Positions 44,501 to 51,252 of a stretch of DNA of 55,057 nucleotides are shown here, piece after piece. The stretch is from positions 1 to 55,057 of the forward strand of contig UQMZ01000024.1 in NCBI GenBank assembly GCA_900542185.1, given 5' to 3'. Numbering within the stretch: the first letter of the stretch is position 1; each line of letters starts with the position of its first letter. The DNA comes from an uncultured Bacteroidales bacterium. GTDB lineage: Bacteria > Bacteroidota > Bacteroidia > Bacteroidales > Muribaculaceae. The position numbers were made by a program, and so were the translations under genes. The notes beneath the pieces are model-generated. The model did not search any database. It saw only the letters and a list, made by a program, of their open reading frames with translations, and was not told the origin of the DNA.

Positions 44501-44628
44501 CTGTCAGCATGTGATAATACGGGACTTGACGTTTTGCAATAGGCCGGTAATGAAATGATTAAAAATATTAGATACAAGACAACCCAGGACCGAATTTCAT
44601 ATCTTTTGAAGTAATTTCGAAGCGGCAT
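41530..44628 (-). CDS. Exported TPR-CHAT protease
   Basis: 1032 aa. The N-terminus (SWVVLYLIFLIISLPAYC) is a signal peptide or membrane anchor, so the bulk is predicted to be periplasmic. Residues of about 35-550 are helical TPR-like repeats (for example HADSLVREGRFNEVIEYLLPLE, ELYLRLGRGDCFLKQYNSAITWFLLSL). The C-terminal CHAT domain (a caspase-like, clan CD peptidase) has the dyad intact: H869 in HIATHGF and C947 in LSACNTGLG. It then ends in the family-typical SLWRVPDESTALLMTNFYEALLGG. CHAT proteases cut specific partner proteins when activated through their TPR or sensor regions. The gene overlaps the anti-sigma-like gene by 32 bp and is last in the operon. Confidence 0.92.
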   Translation of the reverse strand: MPLRNYFKRYEIRSWVVLYLIFLIISLPAYCKTSSPVLSHADSLVREGRFNEVIEYLLPLESSFSNETTINKYHYYGLLSAWYLRQQDYKSAIPYLEKKAQSNETSIEDSYLLAHLFATQFADRNKTEYYIRKALLLDDKINRLGFQKDHTDKQIAKLHYLLGILACRWGNKHIAQDLLSNITNCDSIDQSLVSHLSEEIDSMPCNLDNSFLTTRGISLKALNESLRYNEHPSMKTFNKGYGITCTSKLDSIANTPEMDILRYLHTVFNIEDSYDTSEIDKSVTILTKAFKIANSQQFYKAPSEELCELYLRLGRGDCFLKQYNSAITWFLLSLSNSRKLGNGSRYSIQTLGEITDIYLGQEEKYKSLIYADEMLEELVKLNSISGLDDTSLTYLARYANILANTGFNRLSEEFHRLIINNAPKQSNAYKLACNNYATYLMLSGRQEEACQYYFLIKDASPTPMSISNLAIAYLISDKKEEAERTFQEYYDKNLSILKTVLRNFTEDKWEDFWREYGYEFYIGSNFLAHQINSNRSLIDGYNATILSKTLPLTFKKNLHKLLATADNPDIQIAYKDYMRAKNELASSPDSITIKQQNIGKITGLESSLLAHINLRDSIDSIFGNYNTISAALTKDEVAIEFCQYLDILAPADSIFYKYAAYIISPENDHPTFVEIGDEVDISNVIYYSQTDELSISQLYNHSNIGDLIWSKLMPYIKDKQIVYFSPVGELSILNHNLLTCAGTRLMDQYDLRRISSTGLIADYPKIDSKDYTSAVIYGDINYDTESIATTETFRPSHSHKESIPFTPKDNRFRDGWGSFSHTKYEADSISQIMNYMGCQNMMYIGSDANEDSFKALNYNAPSIIHIATHGFSYFKNNEEDSRNKIKAVSPYTAESILMSWTGLLFSGANNVWKGRPIPKGFNDGILTASEISLLHLDSAKLVVLSACNTGLGTNDTFGITTGLQKAFKLAGVESILMSLWRVPDESTALLMTNFYEALLGGHERHEALKIAMKKTKEAFPDPYYWGAFVILD

Positions 44629-45292
44629 TTTGAAATGATTTTGGATTATCAGAATTGGTCTGTGATAATTTAATTAGGATTTCCTTAGCTTTATCTTTAT
44701 CGTAGTTCTCGAGATAGCCGATGGCGAGATACCAGCCGATGTAGGGAGCATAGTCGGTGTAATCGTTGTAGGTATCCTGATTGGCCATGTCCCATAATTC
44801 GGTTAAGCGTTGAGTGGTTGCTGTCAAGTCGTTGCGCTTCTGTACATGGTCAAACAGAGTCTGTAATTCCGATTCCACTTCAGAATTGGAGTCACCACGC
44901 ATAATCGTTTCCATAGGGAATTCCGAGGCATATTGTATTCCGAGATGGGTGGTGTTGTAATAATCGTATCCCTTGTAACCCGAGAATACAAGAATGGCGG
45001 CTGATGCGGCTATGGAAAGCCACATCACGGGCTTGCGGAACAATTTTTGGCGTGGCCGGAGCGCGTTTGCCACTTCCGATTCCGATGCCTGTTTCAAGGT
45101 CTGGAGCAATTCATCATCGGCCTGTCGCATGCCCTTAATGATGCGCGCTTGATTTATGGCGTCTTCCTTTAGCTGTTTGTCGGACTCCATGTCCTTGAGG
45201 AATCCAGCCTCTTCTTCTAGAGTCATCTGACCCCTCAGATAACGGGAGATTCTTTCATCGCGATGTAACGCAGATTGTATATCGGGTTTCAT
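44597..45292 (-). CDS. Single-pass anti-sigma-like protein
   Basis: 231 aa. The N-terminal cytoplasmic part has DERISRYLRGQMTLEEEAGFLKDMESD, the helical start common to Bacteroidetes anti-sigma factors. One membrane helix lies at about residues 88-107 (KPVMWLSIAASAAILVFSGY). The periplasmic C-terminal part (about 120 aa) is helical and TPR-like (RLTELWDMANQ, GWYLAIGYLENYDKDKAKEILIKLSQ). It follows the ECF sigma gene by 10 bp and overlaps TPR-CHAT by 32 bp. The topology places a sigma-binding domain inside and a potential protease target outside, next to two exported proteases. Sigma binding is inferred from position and N-terminal pattern. Confidence 0.75.
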   Translation of the reverse strand: MKPDIQSALHRDERISRYLRGQMTLEEEAGFLKDMESDKQLKEDAINQARIIKGMRQADDELLQTLKQASESEVANALRPRQKLFRKPVMWLSIAASAAILVFSGYKGYDYYNTTHLGIQYASEFPMETIMRGDSNSEVESELQTLFDHVQKRNDLTATTQRLTELWDMANQDTYNDYTDYAPYIGWYLAIGYLENYDKDKAKEILIKLSQTNSDNPKSFQNAASKLLQKI

Positions 45293-45302
45293 ATCGATCG
45301 CT

Positions 45303-45899
45303 TTATAAGAGTTTATTAAGCATTTCAGAAAAACGCTTCTTGAATTTATCGCAGCAACGGTGTTTGGTTACCTTTGCCGTGTTTTCATTGGAATAGCCAT
45401 ATCGATCGGCTATTTCTTTCATTGATAGTCCGTCTCTATAGAATCCCCATAGCAGTTCATTACATGGAGAGGGGAGATCACGCACAATGTCACGGACAAG
45501 AGCCTCCTTTCGTTCTATGTCAATATTGTCTTCATCAAATGAGAGTACAGTATTTACTTTGGATTCAATAAATTGGTCTGAAGTGTCGGGGCTATTATCA
45601 AGTGGAGAGTGAATATATTTACCATTCTTCCGTAATAGCTCCATGGTCTTGTTGCGACAGATGGCCATAAAATATGTGGAGATAGAAGCCGTCAAATCGT
45701 CAAGCTTCCCTTCCTGTGCCTGATGATATAAAACCATGAATGAATCCTGGAAGATATCTTCGCAATCGTCTTTGTCAATTGAAAAATTGCGCTGAAGATA
45801 GGCAATGGTGATGCTCCTTTGAGATTTAACAAAGGCATCCAATGCTGTATTAGAATATTTTCCAACCATATCTGTCAATCCAGTCTTCGTTTTATTCAC
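45303..45899 (-). CDS. ECF-type RNA polymerase sigma factor
   Basis: 198 aa. Region 2: YLQRNFSIDKDDCEDIFQDSFMVLYHQAQEGKL and YFMAICRNKTMELLRKNG. Region 4: LPSPCNELLWGFYRDGLSMKEIADRYGYSNENTAKVTKHRC. The start overlaps the end of the caspase gene by 8 bp, and the anti-sigma-like gene follows after 10 bp, so the three are translationally coupled. It is the natural candidate to read the TGTTAACCTT-N14-CAT elements found upstream of three neighbouring units. It is unrelated in detail to the PUL sigma factor at 8,365. Confidence 0.92.
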   Translation of the reverse strand: MNKTKTGLTDMVGKYSNTALDAFVKSQRSITIAYLQRNFSIDKDDCEDIFQDSFMVLYHQAQEGKLDDLTASISTYFMAICRNKTMELLRKNGKYIHSPLDNSPDTSDQFIESKVNTVLSFDEDNIDIERKEALVRDIVRDLPSPCNELLWGFYRDGLSMKEIADRYGYSNENTAKVTKHRCCDKFKKRFSEMLNKLL

Positions 45900-46773
45900 T
45901 TGTCTCTATTACAGGATTCTGTCTGATCAACCTTGAATCCCTGGACATCAAGGAGAACACATCCTCGTACCACCGGCCTCTCCAATCTATGTCGGATTTC
46001 GATTTCAATACCAGATTAATGTAGTATGACAGCGGTCCATAGTAGCTGCCATTGCATTTTATTTCGTTGTTTGATTGATATGATCGGCATGCTTCTATTA
46101 TGGATGCACCGCTCATGGTACTGGACTTTTCAATCAAAAATCTTCCCTTCTTGTCAATTTTTGGTACGAATTTCCTGCCTTGTCTGGAAAAGCCGATGTT
46201 TGTACCTCGCGTAATTATGGAATCTTCTGATTCATCACCTCTGTATGCAGTGCCGGCGTGGCATGCGTCAATAACAACAGTCAGATATCCCCTTTCCCCG
46301 ACCTTAGCTCTAATCTTTCGGAAGGTTTTGTTTAGCTCATCATCGGTGATATGGTTCTGCCCGTGATAAACCTGTGGAATGTAGCGTTTAGGTGCGTCAA
46401 ACGGGATAATGGATTCATCCCATCCGTCTGTTTCGTCACCATTCTGATCCTCCACAGGCTGACCATGGCAAGAAAAGTGGATATAAACGATATCGCCAGA
46501 TTTGCAAGCATTGCTGAATTTTAATAAACGCTCTCGAATATTACGAGCCGTGGCTCGATTCTCGGTTAAGGAAACGACATTGAATCCATGCTTTTGTAAT
46601 GTGGGCGAAATAAGCTTAATATCATTCGCGCCATGAATAGGAGACCATGACTGTTCCGAGATCCGATGGGAAGGATAACTGGATATGCCAATCAGCAACG
46701 CACGCTTGTTGCCGGCATACGCTTGGCATATAAAGGATAGGAGCATGATTAATAAGGCACCTCGGATTTTCAT
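45892..46773 (-). CDS. Exported caspase-like (clan CD, C14) protease
   Basis: 293 aa. A signal peptide (MKIRGALLIMLLSFICQAYA) directs it out of the cytoplasm. The caspase/metacaspase p20 fold follows: RALLIGISSYP, then HGANDIKLISPTLQKHGF. The catalytic pair is intact, with H103 in VYIHFSCHGQP and C171 in VIDACHAGT; an acidic segment (EDQNGDETDGWDE) between them is as in metacaspases. It is the first gene of the operon and overlaps the sigma gene by 8 bp. It may be a periplasmic protease that acts on the anti-sigma-like protein, on TPR-CHAT, or on the small lipoproteins; which one is not shown by sequence. Confidence 0.92.
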   Translation of the reverse strand: MKIRGALLIMLLSFICQAYAGNKRALLIGISSYPSHRISEQSWSPIHGANDIKLISPTLQKHGFNVVSLTENRATARNIRERLLKFSNACKSGDIVYIHFSCHGQPVEDQNGDETDGWDESIIPFDAPKRYIPQVYHGQNHITDDELNKTFRKIRAKVGERGYLTVVIDACHAGTAYRGDESEDSIITRGTNIGFSRQGRKFVPKIDKKGRFLIEKSSTMSGASIIEACRSYQSNNEIKCNGSYYGPLSYYINLVLKSKSDIDWRGRWYEDVFSLMSRDSRLIRQNPVIETSE

Positions 46774-46807
46774 TCCCTTAGATATACTTTGGATTCCATA
46801 TCATGCA

Positions 46808-46815
46808 CAAAGTTA
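46808..46815 (-). promoter_or_regulatory. Housekeeping promoter -7 of the protease operon
   Basis: On the minus strand TAACTTTG (46815-46808) matches TAnnTTTG; the -33 region shows no TTTG. A start near 46,801 leaves about 28 nt to the caspase ATG. No TGTTAACCTT-type site points toward this operon, so it appears not to be controlled by its own sigma. Confidence 0.5.
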
Positions 46816-46867
46816 AGAAATTTTATTGGATAGAACCGTATAGCAGGTAATATTTTTTCATATCCCT

Positions 46868-46894
46868 TGTTAACCTTCCTTTATTGAATGTCAT
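46868..46894 (+). promoter_or_regulatory. Putative ECF-sigma promoter, site 2
   Basis: TGTTAACCTT (46868-46877), 14 nt, CAT (46892-46894). The spacing is identical to sites 1 and 3. Transcription would start near 46,900, after the ATG at 46888 but before the ATG at 46924, which supports the later start for the helicase. Confidence 0.65.
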
Positions 46895-46923
46895 ATATAG
46901 TCGAACAACAAAAAACAAAGCAA

Positions 46924-48981
46924 ATGAATACATCTATTACGACATTTCCGATTGACAAAGACAATCTCGAACAGCAAAAAGCTTACGACCTTGTTGCGAA
47001 CACCAATAGTTGCCTTTTCATTACAGGCAAAGCCGGTACAGGAAAAACAACATTTATTAAACGCATACAGAAAGAAATCTCGAAAAGGTTTCTGGTATTG
47101 ACTCCAACCGGTGTCGCAGCATTGGCTGTCGGAGGTCAGACCATACATTCCTTTTTCGGATTTCCGATGGAAGTAATAGGACCTCGAACCCAAATGAACA
47201 TCCTGCCACGTGCGAAGGCTCTCCTGAGACATGTGGATACAATCATTATTGACGAGGCTTCCATGTTACGTTGCGATATAGTCGATGGAATAGACCGTTG
47301 TCTGCGGGAGGAGTTTACAAGCAATATGCCATTTGGTGGCAAGCAAATTGTATTCGTAGGTGATCTGTTTCAGCTGCCTCCTGTTGTGAAAAGAGGATCC
47401 GCAGAGGATGAGATGCTTTGCGACTTGTATGGAATAGGTGCACCATTCTTTTACAAGGCAAATGTGCTTAAAAAGATGAATCTGCCGAAAATAGAATTCC
47501 TGAAAATATATAGGCAAACGGATGATGTATTTGTGGACATACTGAATAAAGTGCGTATTGGGGAAATAGGTGACCAAGAATTGAATGTTCTGAACAGACG
47601 TATTTGTTCTGAACATGACCTTGAAGACTACTCTGTGATCCTTACAGGATTTAATAAAAAGGCCGAGTGTATCAACGAGATTAAGCTGGATGGATTGCAA
47701 AGTGAAGAAAAGGAGTACCAAGGTGTTGTAGAGGGTGTATTTAGTCCTTCGGATTATCCCGCTCCGTTACATCTACGATTAAAGATCGGTGCTCAGGTAA
47801 TAATCTGCAAGAATGATTCTACGGCACATATTTCTAACGGAACTATTGCGAAAGTAGTGGAATTAGGTGAGGATACTGTTCAAGTACAGCTTGAGAACGG
47901 GGCACAGGTAAGTATTGTCCCGACAATATGGGGAAGTTATGAGAAAATATACAATCGCAAGACGCATTCTATAGAATCAAAATTAGTAGGTTCCTATACG
48001 CAGTTCCCTTTGAAATTGGCGTGGGCCATAACCATCCATAAATCGCAGGGTATGACGTTCGATCGGATGCATTTCGACTTGTCTTGGGGAACATTCGCTG
48101 CTGGTCAGGCGTATGTGGCACTTAGCCGTGTGCGTTCTTTGGATGGTCTGTCATTAAGTCATCCGTTAATGGCTCATCATGTCAGGGTTAATCCTGAGAT
48201 AAAGGCTTTTGCCAATTCTTTCAATGATGCGGCATTGATAGAAGAGGAACTATCCACCGGCAAGGGAATCTTTAAGTATCTTTCTAAGAAACAGTATGAC
48301 GAAGCTTCCAATGTTCTGTTGGGGATGGTGCAGACTAAAATCAAGCTGAAAGACTATCGCAATGCTGCATTGCTCGCTAAAAAGATGTTTGATGTGATGC
48401 TTGACGATGATAATCTTATTGGCAAAACATCTGACATGCCGTTAATCAAGGATTGCAATATGACCTGCAATTTCCTTAACAGTATTCTTTGCCTGTATGG
48501 CAATAGATATACGGAAGCTATAGGTTATGCGGATCTCGTGCTGTCGCGGAGAATCTGTGTCGAAGCCATGTTTGTTAAGGCGCGTGCATATTATGAACTG
48601 GGAAATTGGAATAAGACATTGGATGTACTGTTTCAGATTATTCTCATTTCGACAGAAGGTGCAGAAAAACGAGTTGTTGATAAAAAACTGTATATGCTCG
48701 AAATTAAGGCAAATGATAGACTTGGAAATCCCAACATAGGACTCTGCAAGGCACTTCTGAAGATATGTCCTGGAAGTGTGAGGGTGTATTCGTTCATGCG
48801 AAATGAGATCATACGGAAAGGTGTAAATCTGTCGGGCGACGACATCCCGGAATCAGACCTTATAAGGGATTTTGACAATCCGAAACTCAATGAATCCGAG
48901 TTTACATCCGTGCTTAAGAATATGGATATGAAATCCGATGTTTTCACACAGTTCAAAAAAACATTATTAAAAATCGCATGA
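46924..48981 (+). CDS. Pif1/RecD-like helicase with TPR-like C-terminal extension
   Basis: 685 aa from the ATG at 46924, chosen because the putative promoter covers the earlier ATG. Superfamily 1B helicase motifs: Walker A GKAGTGKTTF, motif Ia TPTGVAALAVGGQTIHSFF, Walker B IIIDEASML, QIVFVGDLFQLPPVV, and motifs V/VI AITIHKSQGMTFD and YVALSRVRSLDGL. This is the Pif1-like layout. After residue 440 or so, about 240 further residues are helical and TPR-like (YLSKKQYDEASNVLLGM, YRNAALLAKKMFDVML, EAMFVKARAYYELGNWNKTLDVL). It is cytoplasmic. Control by the same element as the membrane and lipoprotein genes suggests an effector or repair role in the protease-sigma response. Confidence 0.88.
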   Translation: MNTSITTFPIDKDNLEQQKAYDLVANTNSCLFITGKAGTGKTTFIKRIQKEISKRFLVLTPTGVAALAVGGQTIHSFFGFPMEVIGPRTQMNILPRAKALLRHVDTIIIDEASMLRCDIVDGIDRCLREEFTSNMPFGGKQIVFVGDLFQLPPVVKRGSAEDEMLCDLYGIGAPFFYKANVLKKMNLPKIEFLKIYRQTDDVFVDILNKVRIGEIGDQELNVLNRRICSEHDLEDYSVILTGFNKKAECINEIKLDGLQSEEKEYQGVVEGVFSPSDYPAPLHLRLKIGAQVIICKNDSTAHISNGTIAKVVELGEDTVQVQLENGAQVSIVPTIWGSYEKIYNRKTHSIESKLVGSYTQFPLKLAWAITIHKSQGMTFDRMHFDLSWGTFAAGQAYVALSRVRSLDGLSLSHPLMAHHVRVNPEIKAFANSFNDAALIEEELSTGKGIFKYLSKKQYDEASNVLLGMVQTKIKLKDYRNAALLAKKMFDVMLDDDNLIGKTSDMPLIKDCNMTCNFLNSILCLYGNRYTEAIGYADLVLSRRICVEAMFVKARAYYELGNWNKTLDVLFQIILISTEGAEKRVVDKKLYMLEIKANDRLGNPNIGLCKALLKICPGSVRVYSFMRNEIIRKGVNLSGDDIPESDLIRDFDNPKLNESEFTSVLKNMDMKSDVFTQFKKTLLKIA

Positions 48982-48996
48982 CTTTTTTTGAAAATC

Positions 48997-49027
48997 TGTT
49001 AACCTTTCGCAGATTGACATCATTAAG
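48997..49027 (+). promoter_or_regulatory. Putative ECF-sigma promoter, site 3
   Basis: TGTTAACCTT (48997-49006), 14 nt, CATTAAG (49021-49027). The last seven bases are identical to site 1. Predicted start near 49,030, about 25 nt before the ATG at 49055. Confidence 0.65.
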
Positions 49028-49054
49028 GGCATAACAAGTTAAAAAGTTAGTATT

Positions 49055-49249
49055 ATGGAACGTTTATTATTTTTAGGTATCGCATTATCCCTTGCCGCGT
49101 TGGTTGGCAAATGGGGAAGTACCCGTAAAATCGGGTTCGGATGGGCTTTCGGCCTGTCGGTAATCAATCTGTTCATTGGAATCATTGCCGTGGCATGTTC
49201 CAAGAAACTCGATGACACGTCGACAGACGCTAAAAAGATAGAGAAATGA
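49055..49249 (+). CDS. Small two-helix membrane protein
   Basis: 64 aa. Two hydrophobic segments (LLFLGIALSLAALVG and FGLSVINLFIGIIAVACS) around a short basic loop (KWGSTRKIG), then a hydrophilic tail rich in Asp/Lys. No family recognised. The stop overlaps the next start by 4 bp (ATGA), so both proteins are made together. It is the first gene behind site 3. A membrane role, perhaps as partner of the next protein, is inferred. Confidence 0.7.
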   Translation: MERLLFLGIALSLAALVGKWGSTRKIGFGWAFGLSVINLFIGIIAVACSKKLDDTSTDAKKIEK

Positions 49250-49902
49250 AAACAACGGGATGGATATGTCTGGTGCTCGGAATACTCAGCTTTATAGGAG
49301 CCGCACTAAAGGAAGACGGTCTACTTGGCCCTACGTTCGTAATTGCTCTTGGAGCATTCCTTCTGTATAGAGCGACTCATAAGGAGCAGGAGCAAAAGAA
49401 AGATCATAAGGTTTCTGTCATGCGGAATGAACCCATTAATCATGCGCAGATTAATAAGCCGGCAAAGAACTTTCCTAATCCAGCAGCTGATAAACCTGTA
49501 TCCGGTAATAAATTGGACGGTCTGGATGAAATCCAATCACATCTTACGATTCAGCAACGAGAGGCTTCCATGTGTTTGATCTCATTTTTCGGAGGATTCA
49601 ATAATAACCTGTTGGATGATGCTCCGATGATGATATTCAAGCAGGCAGCTGCGTTCTTCGGGATTCCTGATTCTCCGATAGAAGTGTCACAAATTATGGC
49701 AAAATATTCCGATGCCGATACTCTTGTCGATACGGTACTCACTTTCAAGGATGTTAAAGCCAAGGAGTTCCTGCTGTTAAGCTGCTATGATCTTATTAAG
49801 TCAGCAGGAAATCAAGAAGCAGATGAGTTGCTATTCAATATTGCCAATGATATGGGATACAATAAAGACAAATTTCAGAATCTGATTTCGGTATATAGTT
49901 GA
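49246..49902 (+). CDS. Membrane protein with TerB-like C-terminal domain
   Basis: 218 aa. Two N-terminal hydrophobic segments (TGWICLVLGILSFIGAAL and GPTFVIALGAFLLYRA), a polar linker (about residues 45-90), then a helical domain from QREASMCLISFFGGFNNNLLDDAPMM to ADELLFNIANDMGYNKDKFQNLI. That pattern is reminiscent of TerB-like domains (helical stress-response module), without certainty. It overlaps the small membrane protein gene by 4 bp. With the helicase and lipoproteins it would form the inferred regulon. About 120 bp follow before the ZIP gene, with promoter and operator. Confidence 0.65.
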   Translation: MKTTGWICLVLGILSFIGAALKEDGLLGPTFVIALGAFLLYRATHKEQEQKKDHKVSVMRNEPINHAQINKPAKNFPNPAADKPVSGNKLDGLDEIQSHLTIQQREASMCLISFFGGFNNNLLDDAPMMIFKQAAAFFGIPDSPIEVSQIMAKYSDADTLVDTVLTFKDVKAKEFLLLSCYDLIKSAGNQEADELLFNIANDMGYNKDKFQNLISVYS

Positions 49903-49958
49903 CCTTCCCTTTCACGGTCGCACTCCATGGACTTTTGTAAAAATCATCAGATTTGGGG

Positions 49959-50012
49959 ATTGTGGTAGTCAAGAACGGGGTCTATCTTTGTTAATTTGTT
50001 AACAAAGATAGA
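49959..50012 (+). promoter_or_regulatory. Promoter with palindromic operator in front of the ZIP gene
   Basis: ATTG (49959-49962), 20 bp, TATCTTTG (49983-49990). Overlapping the -7 and start site is a perfect 14-bp inverted repeat (49981-49994 and 49999-50012) with spacer TTTG. The ATG is 12 bp later. The position fits a repressor site, for example of a DtxR/MntR- or Fur-like metal regulator; the regulator is not in the window. As RNA it would also form a hairpin over the leader. Confidence 0.7.
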
Positions 50013-50024
50013 CTCTGATAGGAT

Positions 50025-50813
50025 ATGACGGTGTTTCAACAATTGATGATATGCGCCGGGGGACTTGGGCTGGCGTCGCTGCTCGGTTCGACGGTGGGAC
50101 TGGTGGTGCGGAAAATTCCGCACCGCTGGAACGATATATTCTTAGGATTTTGCGCGGGGATGATGCTGACGGCGTCGTTGGCGTGCCTGATAATGCCGGC
50201 CGTGGAAATGTCCGGTCGCGGCGGTTGGTGGCAGCCTGTGATCGGCGTGGGTCTCGGTGTGCTGCTCGTGGCACTTTTGGACAAGATCACTCCGCATCTG
50301 CATCACCTTACGGGTCTGGACCGGGATTCGGCTCCTGATGCCGGCGAGGAACACCATCCGCGCCGTAACCGGAGCGTGGACCGGATTCTGCTGTTCGTCA
50401 TGGCCATAGCCATACACAAATTCCCGGAGGGACTGGCCACGGGCGTGGTGTTTGACGGCGGCGACATGAGTAATGCTTATACGGTGGCTATAACCATAGC
50501 GTTGCAGAACATTCCGGAGGGAATGGTGGTGGTGACGCCGTTGCTGATGATAGGCGTGAGCTATCCGAAAGTGGTGGGCGTAAGTCTTGCGGTGGCGCTG
50601 ATGGAAGTGGTCGGAGTGCTGACAGGCTATCTGATAGGCGAGATATCAAATCTGCTGCTCCCTACCATAACGGCCTTGGCCGGCGGCGCGATGCTGTATG
50701 TGATAAGTGACGAAATGATTCCCGAGACGCACAGCCACGGCTTCGAAAAGCATGCTACATACGCCCTTGTGGCGGGCGTGATGTGCATGCTCTATATCCA
50801 GATGTTCGTGTAA
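50025..50813 (+). CDS. ZIP-family metal transporter
   Basis: 262 aa, about eight membrane helices. Family signatures: HKFPEGLATGVVF in the fourth and QNIPEGMVVVTPLLM in the fifth helix, the two metal-binding segments of ZIP proteins. A loop rich in His/Asp/Glu (PHLHHLTGLDRDSAPDAGEEHHP) precedes helix four. It imports divalent cations such as zinc, iron or manganese across the inner membrane. It is preceded by a promoter with a perfect palindrome, consistent with metal-responsive repression. By eye its GC content is higher than that of the neighbours on both sides, so it may be ancestral chromosome between acquired modules. Confidence 0.93.
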   Translation: MTVFQQLMICAGGLGLASLLGSTVGLVVRKIPHRWNDIFLGFCAGMMLTASLACLIMPAVEMSGRGGWWQPVIGVGLGVLLVALLDKITPHLHHLTGLDRDSAPDAGEEHHPRRNRSVDRILLFVMAIAIHKFPEGLATGVVFDGGDMSNAYTVAITIALQNIPEGMVVVTPLLMIGVSYPKVVGVSLAVALMEVVGVLTGYLIGEISNLLLPTITALAGGAMLYVISDEMIPETHSHGFEKHATYALVAGVMCMLYIQMFV

Positions 50814-50828
50814 AAATTATACGAACTT

Positions 50829-50898
50829 ATTTACAGTTTGTGTAATTGGAAATTAATTGCTAATTTTGTGCATAAATGATTTACATCAACTGTAAATC
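50829..50898 (+). promoter_or_regulatory. HigBA promoter with two operators
   Basis: TTTG (50837-50840), 20 bp, TAATTTTG (50861-50868): full consensus. Two inverted repeats of the form ATTTACA-N5-TGTAAWT surround it: 50829-50847 overlaps the -33 (one mismatch) and 50879-50897 lies after the start site (8-bp perfect arms if the flanking G/C is counted). This is the usual layout for autoregulation of a toxin-antitoxin operon by the antitoxin. Confidence 0.8.
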
Positions 50899-50913
50899 AA
50901 ACAAACTAAAGAA

Positions 50914-51252
50914 GTGGATATTTCGTTTCAAGATAAGAAACTCGAGAAATTGCTGGACAATCCTTCCAGACTGCAAAGAGAACTCGGTCCATTGAGGATG
51001 AAGTTGTTTCTAAAAAGATTAGGATCCTTAATCGATGCCGAGACGTTGGAGGATGTCAGGTATGAGCCTGGTAACTTTCATGAATTAAAAGCAGATAGGA
51101 AGGGTCAATGGTCGTGTGACTTGGATCAACCTTATAGGTTGATATTCGAGCCGCATGAGGACCCTATACCTACAGATCCGTCAGGTAGATATATCTGGTT
51201 GGAAATAAAAGGAGTTGAGATCATTGAGATTACAAACTATCATGGCAAATAA
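50914..51252 (+). CDS. higB: HigB-type toxin (RelE/ParE superfamily)
   Basis: 112 aa, GTG start at 50914 (no ATG fits in frame). FQDKKLEKLLDNPSRLQRELGPLRMKLFLKRLGSLIDAETLEDV followed by GNFHELKADRKGQWSCDLDQPYRLIFEP is the pattern of HigB-like 'killer' toxins, which are mRNA interferases acting at the ribosome. Toxin-first order is typical for HigBA. The stop overlaps the antitoxin start by 11 bp. The conserved HEL...G.WS.DL...YRLIF core is intact, so the toxin looks functional. Confidence 0.88.
   Translation: MDISFQDKKLEKLLDNPSRLQRELGPLRMKLFLKRLGSLIDAETLEDVRYEPGNFHELKADRKGQWSCDLDQPYRLIFEPHEDPIPTDPSGRYIWLEIKGVEIIEITNYHGK

Noticed and set aside
41530..46773. Type III-E CRISPR (gRAMP with TPR-CHAT and sigma factor)
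   Set aside because: No Cas7-11-like gene, no repeats, and both proteases here have export signals.
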